A stretch of DNA of 64,000 bases. It comes from Streptomyces chryseus (lineage in GTDB: Bacteria; Actinomycetota; Actinomycetes; Streptomycetales; Streptomycetaceae). The position numbers and the translations under genes were made by a program. The stretch covers positions 62,001 to 126,000 of the forward strand of contig NZ_BMVO01000002.1 of NCBI RefSeq assembly GCF_014650755.1, in the 5' to 3' direction. Below the pieces are notes generated by a model, which worked only from the letters and a program-made list of their open reading frames with translations, was not told where the DNA came from and did no database searches. Of the stretch, positions 7,847-16,271 are shown one piece after another. The number at the start of each line of letters is the position of its first letter. Position 1 is the stretch's first letter.

Positions 7847-9346
7847 ATGGACTCCCTCAACTCCCTTCTCGACGGCTTCGGTACGGCCCTCACCCCGGTC
7901 AACCTGCTCTGGGCCGCCATAGGCGTCCTGCTCGGCACCGCCATCGGCGTCCTGCCCGGCATCGGGCCCGCGATGGCCGTCGCCCTGCTGCTCCCCGTGA
8001 CGTACGGGCTGGAGCCCACCGGCGCGTTCATCATGTTCGCCGGCATCTACTACGGCGCCATGTTCGGCGGCTCCACCACCTCGATCCTGCTCAACACCCC
8101 CGGCGAGAGCGCGGCGGTGGTCGCCGCCATCGAGGGCAACCCGATGGCGAAGGCCGGACGCGGCGCGCAGGCGCTCGCGGCCGCCGCCGTCGGCCACTTC
8201 GCGGGCGGCATGATCGGCACGATCCTGCTGGTGGCGCTCGCCCCGACCGTCGCCTCGCTGGCCGTGGACATCGGCGCGCCCGACTACTTCGCCATCATGG
8301 TGCTCGCCTTCATCGCCGTGACGTCCGTGCTCGGCTCGTCCCGCGTCAGGGGCGCGGCGTCGCTGCTCATCGGCCTCACCATCGGGCTCGTCGGCCTCGA
8401 CCAGATGACCGGCCAGCAGCGCCTCACCTTCGGCTCGCTCCAGCTCGCCGACGGCATCGACGTGGTGATCGTCGCGGTCGGCCTCTTCGCGATCGGCGAG
8501 GCCCTGTGGGTCGCCGCCCACCTGCGGCGCGGCGTGTCCGAACCCATCCCGGTCGGCCGCCCCTGGCTCGGCAGGGCGGACGTGCGGCGCAGCTGGAAGT
8601 CCTGGCTGCGCGGGCCCGTCATCGGCTTCCCGTTCGGCGCCGTCCCGGCCGGCGGCGCGGAGATCCCGACGTTCCTCTCGTACGTCACCGAGAAGCGCCT
8701 GTCGAAGCACAAGGAGGAGTTCGGGAAGGGCGCGATCGAGGGCGTGGCGGGACCGGAGTCGGCGGCCTCCGCCTCGGCGGCCGGCACCCTCGTCTCGATG
8801 CTGACGCTCGGCCTGCCGACGACGGCCGTCGCCGCCGTCATGCTGGCCGCCTTCCAGCAGTACGGCATCCAGCCCGGCCCCCTGCTCTTCGAGCGGGAAC
8901 CCGACCTGGTGTGGGGCCTGATCGCCTCGCTCTTCGTCGGCATGGTGCTGCTGCTCCTGCTCAACCTGCCGCTGGCGCCGCTGTGGGCGAAACTGCTGCG
9001 CGTCCCGCGCCCGTACCTCTACGCGGGGATCCTCTTCTTCGCGGCGGTCGGCGCGTACGCCGTGGGCGGCGAGGCGCTCGACCTGGTGATCCTGCTGGTC
9101 ATCGGCCTCATCGGGTTCGGCATGCGGCGGTACGGGCTGCCGGTGCTGCCCGCGGTGATCGGCGTCATCCTCGGCCCGGCCGCCGAACAGCAGTTGCGGC
9201 GGGCGCTCCAGATCAGCGACGGCAGCGCGGCCGGACTGGTCGACACCCCCTTCTCGGTGACGGTCTACGCCGTCGTCGTGGTGCTGCTGGCCTGGCCCTG
9301 GCTGAAGAAGGCGGTGACGCGAGGCCGTCGTAACGTGTCGGCATGA
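7847..9346 (+). CDS. tctA: Tripartite tricarboxylate transporter large permease
   Basis: 499 residues with about 11-12 hydrophobic segments. The TctA signature is present: [17 protein letters not shown], the [21 protein letters not shown] block, and a repeat of the motif in the second half ([26 protein letters not shown]). TctA is the ion-coupled channel that moves citrate or related tricarboxylates with TctB. Its stop overlaps the next GNAT gene start by 4 bases, so that enzyme is co-translated. Confidence 0.94.
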   Translation: MDSLNSLLDGFGTALTPVNLLWAAIGVLLGTAIGVLPGIGPAMAVALLLPVTYGLEPTGAFIMFAGIYYGAMFGGSTTSILLNTPGESAAVVAAIEGNPMAKAGRGAQALAAAAVGHFAGGMIGTILLVALAPTVASLAVDIGAPDYFAIMVLAFIAVTSVLGSSRVRGAASLLIGLTIGLVGLDQMTGQQRLTFGSLQLADGIDVVIVAVGLFAIGEALWVAAHLRRGVSEPIPVGRPWLGRADVRRSWKSWLRGPVIGFPFGAVPAGGAEIPTFLSYVTEKRLSKHKEEFGKGAIEGVAGPESAASASAAGTLVSMLTLGLPTTAVAAVMLAAFQQYGIQPGPLLFEREPDLVWGLIASLFVGMVLLLLLNLPLAPLWAKLLRVPRPYLYAGILFFAAVGAYAVGGEALDLVILLVIGLIGFGMRRYGLPVLPAVIGVILGPAAEQQLRRALQISDGSAAGLVDTPFSVTVYAVVVVLLAWPWLKKAVTRGRRNVSA

Positions 9347-9795
9347 CCGACGACGCCATCCGTCCCGCCACCCCCGCCGACGTACCGAGGGTGAAGGCCG
9401 TGACCGACGCGGCCTATCACCACTACATCGAGCGAATCGGCGTCGTACCGGGCCCCATGGAGGCCGATCACGGTGCGAACGTCGCGGCGGGGCGGGTGTT
9501 CGTCACCGGCGACCCCGTCATGGGGGTCCTGGTCCTCGTGGCACACGAGGACCACCTCTGGGTGGACTCCGTCGCCGTCCACCCCGACGCCCAGGGCACC
9601 GGCACGGGCCGCCGCCTGCTCGCCTTCGTCGAGACGCACGCGCGCTCGCTCGGTCTGCCCGAGGTGCGGCTGCTGACGAACGCGAAGATGTGGGAGAACC
9701 AGAAGATGTACGCCCGCTACGGCTACGAGCAGGTGGAGCGGCGGGCGGAGGGCGAGTACGACCGCTTCCACTACCGCAAGCGGCTGCCGGCGTGA
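9343..9795 (+). CDS. GNAT-family N-acetyltransferase
   Basis: 150 residues, one GNAT domain. Motif A is visible as [24 protein letters not shown], giving the Q/G-x-x-G-x-G/A acetyl-CoA loop, followed by the motif B region ([13 protein letters not shown]). The start overlaps the tctA stop (ATGA), an unexpected coupling for a transport operon. The acceptor is unknown: it could be a small amine or a metabolite linked to the imported acid. Confidence 0.85.
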   Translation: MTDDAIRPATPADVPRVKAVTDAAYHHYIERIGVVPGPMEADHGANVAAGRVFVTGDPVMGVLVLVAHEDHLWVDSVAVHPDAQGTGTGRRLLAFVETHARSLGLPEVRLLTNAKMWENQKMYARYGYEQVERRAEGEYDRFHYRKRLPA

Positions 9796-9831
9796 GCGCG
9801 ACTGTCAGTGGCGGCTGCGACGATCGGAACC

Positions 9832-10935
9832 ATGACGAGGATTGACTGGGACGCCACCGCCGACTCCTTCGACCGGGAGCCGGACCACGGCCTGCACGAC
9901 CCCGCCGTGCGCGCCGCGTGGGCGGCGCGCATGAGGACCTGGCTGCCGGCTGACGGGCGGCCGGCCGAGGTGCTTGATCTCGGCTGCGGCACGGGCAGTC
10001 TGTCGCTCCTGGCGGTGGAGCAGGGCCACCGGGTGACGGGGGTGGACCGCTCGCCGCGCATGGTGGACCTGGCGCGGATCAAGCTGGCCGGCACGCGGGC
10101 CGAGATCCTCGTCGGCGACGCCCACCGGCCACCGGTCGGGGAGCGGAGATTCGACGTCGTGATGGCCCGTCATGTGCTGTGGCTGCTCCCCGACGCCGCG
10201 GCGGCTCTGCGGCACTGGTGCTCCCTGCTGAAGCCCGGCGGGCGACTGCTGCTGATCGAGGGGGCCTGGGGCGGCGACGGCATCCCGGCGGCCGAGCTGC
10301 TGGCGGCGCTGACCCCGCTCACCTCGCACGTACGGCACGAACCGCTGTCCGCCGACGCGACCCTGTGGGGCCGTCCGGTCGACGACGAACGGTACGCGCT
10401 GGTCGCCCGCCCCGCCCGGCGCCCCCGCCACACCGAAGTGGTCGACGTGCACCTCATCCTGCGCCGGGGCGACGAGGTGCTGCTCGCCCGCCGGTCCGGC
10501 ACCGGGTACGCGGACGGGCTGCTGCACGCGCCGTCGGGGCACGTCGAGGACGGCGAGGACGTACGGGCCGCGCTGATCCGCGAAGCGGCGGAGGAGATCG
10601 GCGTCGCGCTGAGCCCCGACGACCTGCGCGTGGCCCTGGTCATGCAGCACCGGGGACCGCGCGGCAACCCGAGGACGGGCTGGTTCTTCGCAGCGGAGTG
10701 CGGCCCGGACCTCGCACCGTACAACCGGGAACCGGACAAGTGCTCCGGGCTGGCCTGGTACCCCTTGCACGCGCTGCCCGCGGACATGGTCGCCTACTGC
10801 CGGGCCGGCCTCGACGCGTACCGGGCGGGCGAGCGCTTCGTCCTCCACTGGCACGAGGACGGCGACGCGATCGTCCACGAGCCACAGGGTGTGCGCCGAG
10901 CGGTCCACCTGCCGGCGACGGACCCGCCGGCCTGA
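9832..10935 (+). CDS. Fusion protein: SAM-dependent methyltransferase plus Nudix hydrolase
   Basis: 367 residues. Residues 1-195 form a class I methyltransferase (SAM loop LDLGCGTG at 48-55, GVDRSPRM acidic strand end, KPGGRLLLIEG). Residues about 200-350 form a Nudix domain with a full canonical box (G236 to V258: G-x5-E-x7-R-E-x2-E-E-x-G-V). The first half resembles small-molecule methyltransferases; the second resembles ADP-ribose/NTP-type pyrophosphatases. No stop or frameshift separates them, and the linker is short (ARPARRPRHTEV). What joint substrate they act on is unknown. The start at 9832 is preferred over an ATG at 9808. Confidence 0.85.
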   Translation: MTRIDWDATADSFDREPDHGLHDPAVRAAWAARMRTWLPADGRPAEVLDLGCGTGSLSLLAVEQGHRVTGVDRSPRMVDLARIKLAGTRAEILVGDAHRPPVGERRFDVVMARHVLWLLPDAAAALRHWCSLLKPGGRLLLIEGAWGGDGIPAAELLAALTPLTSHVRHEPLSADATLWGRPVDDERYALVARPARRPRHTEVVDVHLILRRGDEVLLARRSGTGYADGLLHAPSGHVEDGEDVRAALIREAAEEIGVALSPDDLRVALVMQHRGPRGNPRTGWFFAAECGPDLAPYNREPDKCSGLAWYPLHALPADMVAYCRAGLDAYRAGERFVLHWHEDGDAIVHEPQGVRRAVHLPATDPPA

Positions 10936-10947
10936 GAGAGCGCACGC

Positions 10948-11598
10948 GTGTACGCGAGGATGTACGGACGAGACGTGTCCCGGGCGCGCTCGCCGCCCTG
11001 CTGCCTCCGCTCGTGCTCGCCGCCTGCGGCACCGGGAAGGCGAACGACGCCGGGGGCCCGCGGTCGGCCGAACTCAGGGCGCGGGCCGGTGAGTCGGCGA
11101 TCGAGCTGATCTACGTGACCGAGGCGCCGGGGTTCGAGCTGGCCGAGCAGTCCGTCGGCGTCATCGGGAACGACGGCTTCTCGGCCGCGTACGTCTCCGC
11201 CGGCACCGGCGGCCAGATACAGCTCTCGGTCGACCGGGGAAAGCTCGACGGCGCGGTCTGCCCGAAGCCGGGGGAGGGCTCCTCCGGGGCCGGCGCGACC
11301 GCCGTGTGCGAACGCGACGGCGACCTCCGGTACCGCGCGACGGGCACCACCCATGAGTACGCGCGAGCGTACGACGGCCACGTCGTGCGGGTCGGCGCCG
11401 ACCCGAAGCTCGTGGACCGCGCGACCCTGCGGCGCGCCGCCGGGAAGGCGCACCGGGCCGACAACGAGGAGCTGGACGAGGTGCTCCCGCCGAGCGGCCG
11501 GGGCTCCGGCGCCGGTGGCGGCGGGATGCCCGAGCGCGGCGACCTGCCCCCGGTGGGGGGACGGCGCCCCCCGCGACGAGGTCGGCGCCTCCGGCTGA
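10948..11598 (+). pseudogene. Putative secreted lipoprotein, interrupted by two apparent frameshifts
   Basis: The central reading frame, codons in phase with 11013, encodes a lipoprotein-like signal (LPPLVLAACGTG, lipobox LAAC) and about 180 residues of mature protein with a Cys pair. That frame has no ATG, GTG or TTG before the signal and would read on, without a stop, deep into the opposite-strand DUF402 gene. A start (GTG at 10948 or ATG at 10960) and a good ending (GDGAPRDEVGASG, stop 11596-11598) both lie in one other frame. One base missing near 10960-10971 and one extra G in the six-G run near 11555 would restore one continuous gene. This is either a decayed gene or two sequencing errors. 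Function unknown. Confidence 0.6.
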
Positions 11599-11615
11599 TC
11601 CGCTTCCGCTCGGCC

Positions 11616-12119
11616 TCAGGGACCGAGCAGGCCGGCGAAGCCCCCGCCCCGGGCGCGCAGTTCGAGATCGTCGAGCGAGCGGCTCGCCTCGGCCGCCGCC
11701 TCGGGGTCGCGCGCCGCGAGCCCGCTCGCCGCGAACTCGTCCTCGTCCAGCCGCAGGACCTCGCCGCCGTCCGCCGACACCCACAGGTCGAGGTCCAGGT
11801 CCTCGACCTCCACCCGGCCGCCGCCGACGACCGCCGGGCGCGTCACGTCGCAGTACCAGCCCTTCAGCGTGCCGTCACCCGACCTGACCTCCTTGACGGC
11901 GTACCACCGGTCCCGCCAGTAGTGCTCCGTGAACACGTCGCCCGGCTCGAACCGGACGAAGCCGAAGTCCCGTACGCCGGGGGCCGCCCACGGCGCGCGC
12001 ACCACGAGGTGCGTGCCGTCGTCGGAGAGGACGGACGCCGGGTAGCGGATCTTCGTACGGCCGGCCTTGACGAGCGCGATCTCGATCCCGTCGTCGTTGT
12101 CAGCCGAGTTCACGGACAT
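11616..12119 (-). CDS. DUF402 family protein (FomD-like phosphatase fold)
   Basis: 167 residues. The start at 12119 has a GGAGG site 7 bases away. The DUF402 core is seen in FGFVRFEPGDVFTEHYWRDRWYAVKEV, GWYCDVTRPA and the acidic VEVEDLDLDLWV strand. Members are known as metal-dependent nucleoside di/triphosphate phosphatases or act in phosphonate pathways, so hydrolysis of a nucleotide is the best guess. It overlaps the upstream double-GNAT gene by 20 bases on the same strand and is probably co-transcribed with it. Confidence 0.82.
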   Translation of the reverse strand: MSVNSADNDDGIEIALVKAGRTKIRYPASVLSDDGTHLVVRAPWAAPGVRDFGFVRFEPGDVFTEHYWRDRWYAVKEVRSGDGTLKGWYCDVTRPAVVGGGRVEVEDLDLDLWVSADGGEVLRLDEDEFAASGLAARDPEAAAEASRSLDDLELRARGGGFAGLLGP

Positions 12120-13020
12120 GGCGTACCTCCGAGGCACAGATCTCGTAACCGAACCACTGATTGACGGCCAGCATGGGACGGTTGTCCGCGTCGTTGCTCG
12201 TGAACGCGTCCGTGTAGCCGGCGGCCCGGGCCCGGTGCAGCGAGTCGGCCTTGGCGAGCTTCGCGAAGCCGCGTCCGCGCTGGGCGCGCAGGGTGCCGGT
12301 CATGCCGGACCAGTACCGGGTGAGGCCGTCCGTATGGGCCGCGGTGAAGGCGGCGACGCGCCCGTCGGCCATCACCACCGTGGAGAGGCCGTGGTCGAGC
12401 AGCGGATGGTTCCAGGTGTGGCTGACCCAGTCGTCGAAGTCCGTGAAGTCGGTGCTGATGTCGCTCGGCTCGTCGGCCGTGGCCTCGGCGTCGGCCTCGA
12501 ACATCGGCCTCGGGTCGTCCATGAAGTCCGCCGCCGTACGGAGTTCGACCCCGGCGGGCAGGGACGGACGCCCCGGCAGCCGGCCGTTCGCCAGGTCGAG
12601 GCGCTGGAAGTGCAGGGACCGGGTCGGCCGGTAGCCGCGCCGCTCCGCGAAGGCGCGGGACTCCGGCGTGTCCTGCACCCACGCGTAGACGGCCGTGGCG
12701 CCCTCGGCGCCGAGGTGCTCCTCCGCCGCGCGCAGCAGGAGCGCGCCCGCGCCCCGGCGGCGGTGGCCGGGGCCGATGTGGGGCGTGACGAAGGACTGGC
12801 CCGGTTCGGCGCTGTCGTACGCGATGCCCGCGAAGGCCGTGCCGATGACCTCGCCGTCCTCCTCGGCCACCAGCATGCGCATCTTCTTGTCCGGGTGCGC
12901 GGTCTCCCGCTCGAAGGCCACCGACTCCCTGGTCGTCACCATGAAGGGGACCGACGCGCGGCGCACCCGGATCCAGGCGTCGGTGTCGGCGGGCGAGAAG
13001 TCACGAACGAGCACGGTCAT
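12100..13020 (-). CDS. Two-domain GNAT-family acetyltransferase
   Basis: 306 residues with two GNAT repeats: the N-terminal half carries FVTPHIGPGHRRRGAGALLLRAAEEH (acetyl-CoA loop R-R-x-G-A), and the C-terminal half carries TGTLRAQRGRGFAKLAKADSLHRARAAGY. The second ends in NDADNRPMLAVNQWFGYE, typical of Streptomyces tandem GNATs of the Eis or mycothiol-synthase layout. Divergent from a GntR gene 70 bases away, which may regulate it. The acceptor substrate is unknown. Confidence 0.83.
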   Translation of the reverse strand: MTVLVRDFSPADTDAWIRVRRASVPFMVTTRESVAFERETAHPDKKMRMLVAEEDGEVIGTAFAGIAYDSAEPGQSFVTPHIGPGHRRRGAGALLLRAAEEHLGAEGATAVYAWVQDTPESRAFAERRGYRPTRSLHFQRLDLANGRLPGRPSLPAGVELRTAADFMDDPRPMFEADAEATADEPSDISTDFTDFDDWVSHTWNHPLLDHGLSTVVMADGRVAAFTAAHTDGLTRYWSGMTGTLRAQRGRGFAKLAKADSLHRARAAGYTDAFTSNDADNRPMLAVNQWFGYEICASEVRHVRELG

Positions 13021-13090
13021 GGAGCGGCACGTTACGCGGCGGACGTCCGGTGGTGCCTCCCCTTTTCCGGCGGTGGGGGACAATCGGGCC

Positions 13091-13465
13091 GTGACCCTGA
13101 ACATCGCCATCGACGCGGACTCCGGCAGCGCTCCGTACGAGCAACTGCGCGCCCAGATCTCGGAACAGGCCCGTGCCGGCGCCCTGCCGGTGGGCTACCG
13201 GCTCCCGACCGTACGCGGCCTCGCGGAGGAGCTGGGGCTCGCCGCGAACACCGTCGCGAAGGCGTACCGGGCGCTGGAGAGCGACGGGGTGATCGAGACG
13301 CGGGGGCGGAACGGGACGTTCGTGGCGGCGGCGGGTGACGCGGCCCAGCGCCAGGCCGCGGCGGCGGCCGCCGGATACGCGGAGCGGGCCCGGCGCCTCG
13401 GCCTCGGCCGCGCACAGGCGCTGGCGGCGGTGGAGGCCGCGCTGCGAGCGGAGTACGGGGAGTAG
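13091..13465 (+). CDS. GntR-family transcriptional regulator, short YtrA type
   Basis: 124 residues, GTG start. A GntR winged helix (PYEQLRAQISEQARAGALPVGYRLPTVRGLAEELGLAANTVAKAYRALESDGVIETRGRNGTFV) fills the N-terminal 75 residues; the remainder is a short helical tail rich in Ala, as in the YtrA subfamily, which lacks a ligand domain. Such regulators often control neighbouring ABC or stress genes. Here the divergent double-GNAT/DUF402 pair is the obvious target. Confidence 0.85.
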   Translation: MTLNIAIDADSGSAPYEQLRAQISEQARAGALPVGYRLPTVRGLAEELGLAANTVAKAYRALESDGVIETRGRNGTFVAAAGDAAQRQAAAAAAGYAERARRLGLGRAQALAAVEAALRAEYGE

Positions 13466-13556
13466 GCGCCGGGGTGCTCAGGCCCCCGGGGCGTCTCCTC
13501 GGCAGGGCGAACGCCGCACGGGCCGCAGCCTCCGCGCGGCGTCACGGCCGACGCCG

Positions 13557-14666
13557 CTACAGGTACAGCCCCGCGTCCGAGCCGTCCGGCTGGGCCGGGA
13601 CCGACGCCGGGCCCGTGCCGCGGCGCAGTGCGTACAGCTCCGCCAGCGTCGCGCCGTCGCGGCCGACGGCCTCCTCCCGGCCGCTCACCTCCGGGCCCAG
13701 CCAGCCCATCGCCTCCGCCCGCGTCAGTGACCCGACCTCGATGCGCGCCATGCAGCGCCCGGGCCGCACCACCGCCGGGTGCAGGCGCTCCAGGTCCTCG
13801 TTGGTGGTGACGCCGACCAGGACGTTGCGCCCCTGCCCCAGCAGACCGTCCGTCAGGTTCAGCAGGCGCGACAGGGCCTGGCCCGCCGTGTGCTTGGCCT
13901 CGCCCCTGATCAGCTCGTCGCAGTCCTCCAGCAGGAGCAGCCGCCACCGGCCCTTCGCCGAGCCGTCGTCCTCGCCGATCGCGATGTCCATCAGATAGCC
14001 GACGTCGTTGAACAGCCGCTCCGGGTCGAGGACGCAGTCGACCTGGCACCAGTCCCGCCACGAGCGCGCGAGCGTACGCAGCGCCGACGTCTTGCCCGTT
14101 CCCGGCGGCCCGTGCAGCAGGAGCAGCCGGCCCGCGATGTCGTCCGGGGTCACCTTCATCAGCCGGTCCAGTGCCTCGGCGACCGGAGCGGTGTAGTTGG
14201 GCCGGACCTCCTCCCACGTACCGGCGGAGATCTGCCGCGTGGTGCGATGCGGGCCGCGGCGCGGGGAGACGTACCAGAAGCCCATCGTGACGTTGTCGGG
14301 CTGCGGTTCGGGCTCGTCCCGCACGCCGTCGGTCGCCTGGTCGAGGATCCGCTCCGCGAGCTCCGAGGTGGTGGCCGTCACCGTGACGTCCGCGCCCCGG
14401 GTCCACCGCGACACCAGCAGCGTCCAGCCCTCGCCCTCCGCGAGCGTCGCACTGCGGTCGTCGTCTCGGGCGGCGCGCAGGATCCGCGCGGCCGGCGGCA
14501 GGAGGGTCGCGCCCGGCTTGACGCGGTCGATCGACTTGCTGTGGGAGTACGGCTGCTCGCCCGTCGCGAAACGGCCGAGGAACAGCGCGTCGACGACGTC
14601 CGACGGCGAATCGCTGTCGTCGACGTTCAGCCGGATCGGCAGAGCGGCCTCAGGGTGTGCGGACAT
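13557..14666 (-). CDS. AAA-family ATPase, DUF5925 type
   Basis: 369 residues. An N-terminal region of about 170 residues without recognised motifs precedes an AAA module: Walker A GPPGTGKT, Walker B LLLLEDCDE, sensor 1 GVTTNEDL, and an arginine-rich VVRPGRCMARIE box resembling classical AAA proteins. Streptomyces homologues are single genes of unknown role; the fold suggests a remodelling ATPase. An ATG at 14675 is an alternative start and neither has a clear ribosome site. It faces the GntR gene. Confidence 0.85.
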   Translation of the reverse strand: MSAHPEAALPIRLNVDDSDSPSDVVDALFLGRFATGEQPYSHSKSIDRVKPGATLLPPAARILRAARDDDRSATLAEGEGWTLLVSRWTRGADVTVTATTSELAERILDQATDGVRDEPEPQPDNVTMGFWYVSPRRGPHRTTRQISAGTWEEVRPNYTAPVAEALDRLMKVTPDDIAGRLLLLHGPPGTGKTSALRTLARSWRDWCQVDCVLDPERLFNDVGYLMDIAIGEDDGSAKGRWRLLLLEDCDELIRGEAKHTAGQALSRLLNLTDGLLGQGRNVLVGVTTNEDLERLHPAVVRPGRCMARIEVGSLTRAEAMGWLGPEVSGREEAVGRDGATLAELYALRRGTGPASVPAQPDGSDAGLYL

Positions 14667-14807
14667 GGCGCCCATGATCCGGCACACGGCCGCCTGCTGC
14701 ACCCCGGTTTCCCACGTTCATCCTTTCCACGCGGCAGCGTGCCGTTACGTGCCAGTTCCTCTGAATACCTACCGGAATGCCAACCCGCGCCGATACGCTG
14801 GACGGTG

Positions 14808-16229
14808 ATGGGACGCCATGGGTGGAACTCCGGGACCGGGCGGTGGCGGCTCACCGCGTTGATCGGCGTGGGCCTTGCCGCGATGGCCCTCGCACTGACG
14901 ATGTGCGCCACGTACTCCGACGGGCCCGGAGGCGGCCGTGACGCCGGCACCACCGCCGACGGCGACAAGGTGCACGGCACCCCCGTGCCGCCGCGCGGAG
15001 ACCCGCAGCCCGAGCTCGGCTGGGGCTTCACGCACACGCAGTACAGCGCCGACGAGGGCGACGCCGACGCCCGGCGCCGGGCCGAACAGACGCTGTCCGC
15101 GCAGCCGGTGCCGCAGATCCAGCACATCATGGGATGGGGCGCGGAGAACCCGGAACCGTCCCCGGGCCGCTACCGGTTCGACGAGCTGGACAGCCGGATC
15201 GACCTGATCCGCAGGACCGGCGGAACCCCGGTCGTCACCCTGTGCTGCGCGCCCGACTGGATGAAGGGCGGCAAGGAGGGGGGCACCGACTGGAGCAGGA
15301 AGGCCCTGGAGACAGCTCCCCTGCCCGAGCACTACGACGACTTCGCGAAGCTCGCCGGCACCGTCGCCAAGCGCTACCCCGACGTCCGCCACTTCATCGT
15401 CTGGAACGAGTTCAAGGGCTTCTTCGACGACGATCGCGGGCGCTGGAACTACGAGGGCTACACCGAGCTCTACAACCTGGTCCACGCCGAGCTGAAGAAG
15501 GTCGACAAGGCCAACCTGGTCGGCGGCCCCTACCTCGTCATGGACAGTTACGAGCCGCGCGACCCGACGTACGCCTCCGCGCTCAAGGGGCCCTGGGGCA
15601 GCGTCGACCAGCGCGTCCTCGACGCCTACGCGTACTGGAACGAGCACAAGAGGGGCGCCGACTTCGTCGTCGTGGACGGCGCCAGCTACACCCGCGACGA
15701 CGAGCTGCTGCCCGACACGTTCCGCGCCACGGAGAAGCTGACGGCGGTGAGCGAGTGGATCGGCGACCGGTCGGGCGGGCTGCCGGTGTGGTGGGCGGAG
15801 TACTACGTCGAACCGGGCGACGACGACGACGACCGTCACGGCTGGAGCGAACCGCGCCGCGTCGCCGTCCACGCGTCGGGCCTGATGGCGATGGCGAGAG
15901 GCGGCGCGAGTACGGCGTTCTACTGGAATCCGCAGAACAGGGGCGCCGCGTGCGCCGGATGTCTGTGGCGTTCCACGCAGCTGAGCGACGGCGGCGGGGC
16001 GCTGCCCATGATGAAACTGCTGTCGCGGTTCGCGAAGGAGTTCCCGCCCGGCACCCGGTACGACGACACCGTGCGGACCGCCGCCGCCGAGGACGCGCCC
16101 GACCTCCGTGTCCTGGCCGACGACGAGGTCGTCCTCGTGGTGAACACCCTCGACCGGCCCGTGCGCGCGAAGGTCGACGGCACGTCGCTCGACCTGCGCG
16201 GGTACGAGGTGAGGTGGCAGGCGAGGTGA
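14808..16229 (+). CDS. Secreted or membrane-tethered GH39-like glycoside hydrolase
   Basis: 473 residues. One N-terminal hydrophobic segment (about 16-35) is followed by a Gly-rich spacer and a TIM-barrel domain. VWNEFKG supplies a likely acid/base Glu201 and WWAEYYVEPG a likely nucleophile Glu331, the two-glutamate pattern of clan GH-A enzymes such as GH39. A short C-terminal beta domain follows. It ends 42 bases from the convergent flippase gene, so it is probably part of the glycan locus, trimming or modifying an extracellular polymer. Substrate unknown; xylosidase-type names used for relatives are not supported here. An in-frame GTG precedes the ATG. Confidence 0.82.
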   Translation: MGRHGWNSGTGRWRLTALIGVGLAAMALALTMCATYSDGPGGGRDAGTTADGDKVHGTPVPPRGDPQPELGWGFTHTQYSADEGDADARRRAEQTLSAQPVPQIQHIMGWGAENPEPSPGRYRFDELDSRIDLIRRTGGTPVVTLCCAPDWMKGGKEGGTDWSRKALETAPLPEHYDDFAKLAGTVAKRYPDVRHFIVWNEFKGFFDDDRGRWNYEGYTELYNLVHAELKKVDKANLVGGPYLVMDSYEPRDPTYASALKGPWGSVDQRVLDAYAYWNEHKRGADFVVVDGASYTRDDELLPDTFRATEKLTAVSEWIGDRSGGLPVWWAEYYVEPGDDDDDRHGWSEPRRVAVHASGLMAMARGGASTAFYWNPQNRGAACAGCLWRSTQLSDGGGALPMMKLLSRFAKEFPPGTRYDDTVRTAAAEDAPDLRVLADDEVVLVVNTLDRPVRAKVDGTSLDLRGYEVRWQAR

Positions 16230-16271
16230 GGCGGGCGGCGCGCCGAAGCCGCCCCGGCCACCCCTCCCACC

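Noticed and set aside
12100..12119. 20-base overlap of the DUF402 and double-GNAT genes as a sign of a wrong start
   Set aside because: The DUF402 start has a strong ribosome site inside the upstream gene, and overlaps of this size are common in co-translated Streptomyces genes.
10179..12164. 661-codon open frame on the plus strand running through the Nudix gene, lipoprotein and DUF402 gene
   Set aside because: Its ends are shadows of genes in other frames or strands; only the middle part (lipoprotein signal) looks like protein, and that is reported as a frameshifted gene.
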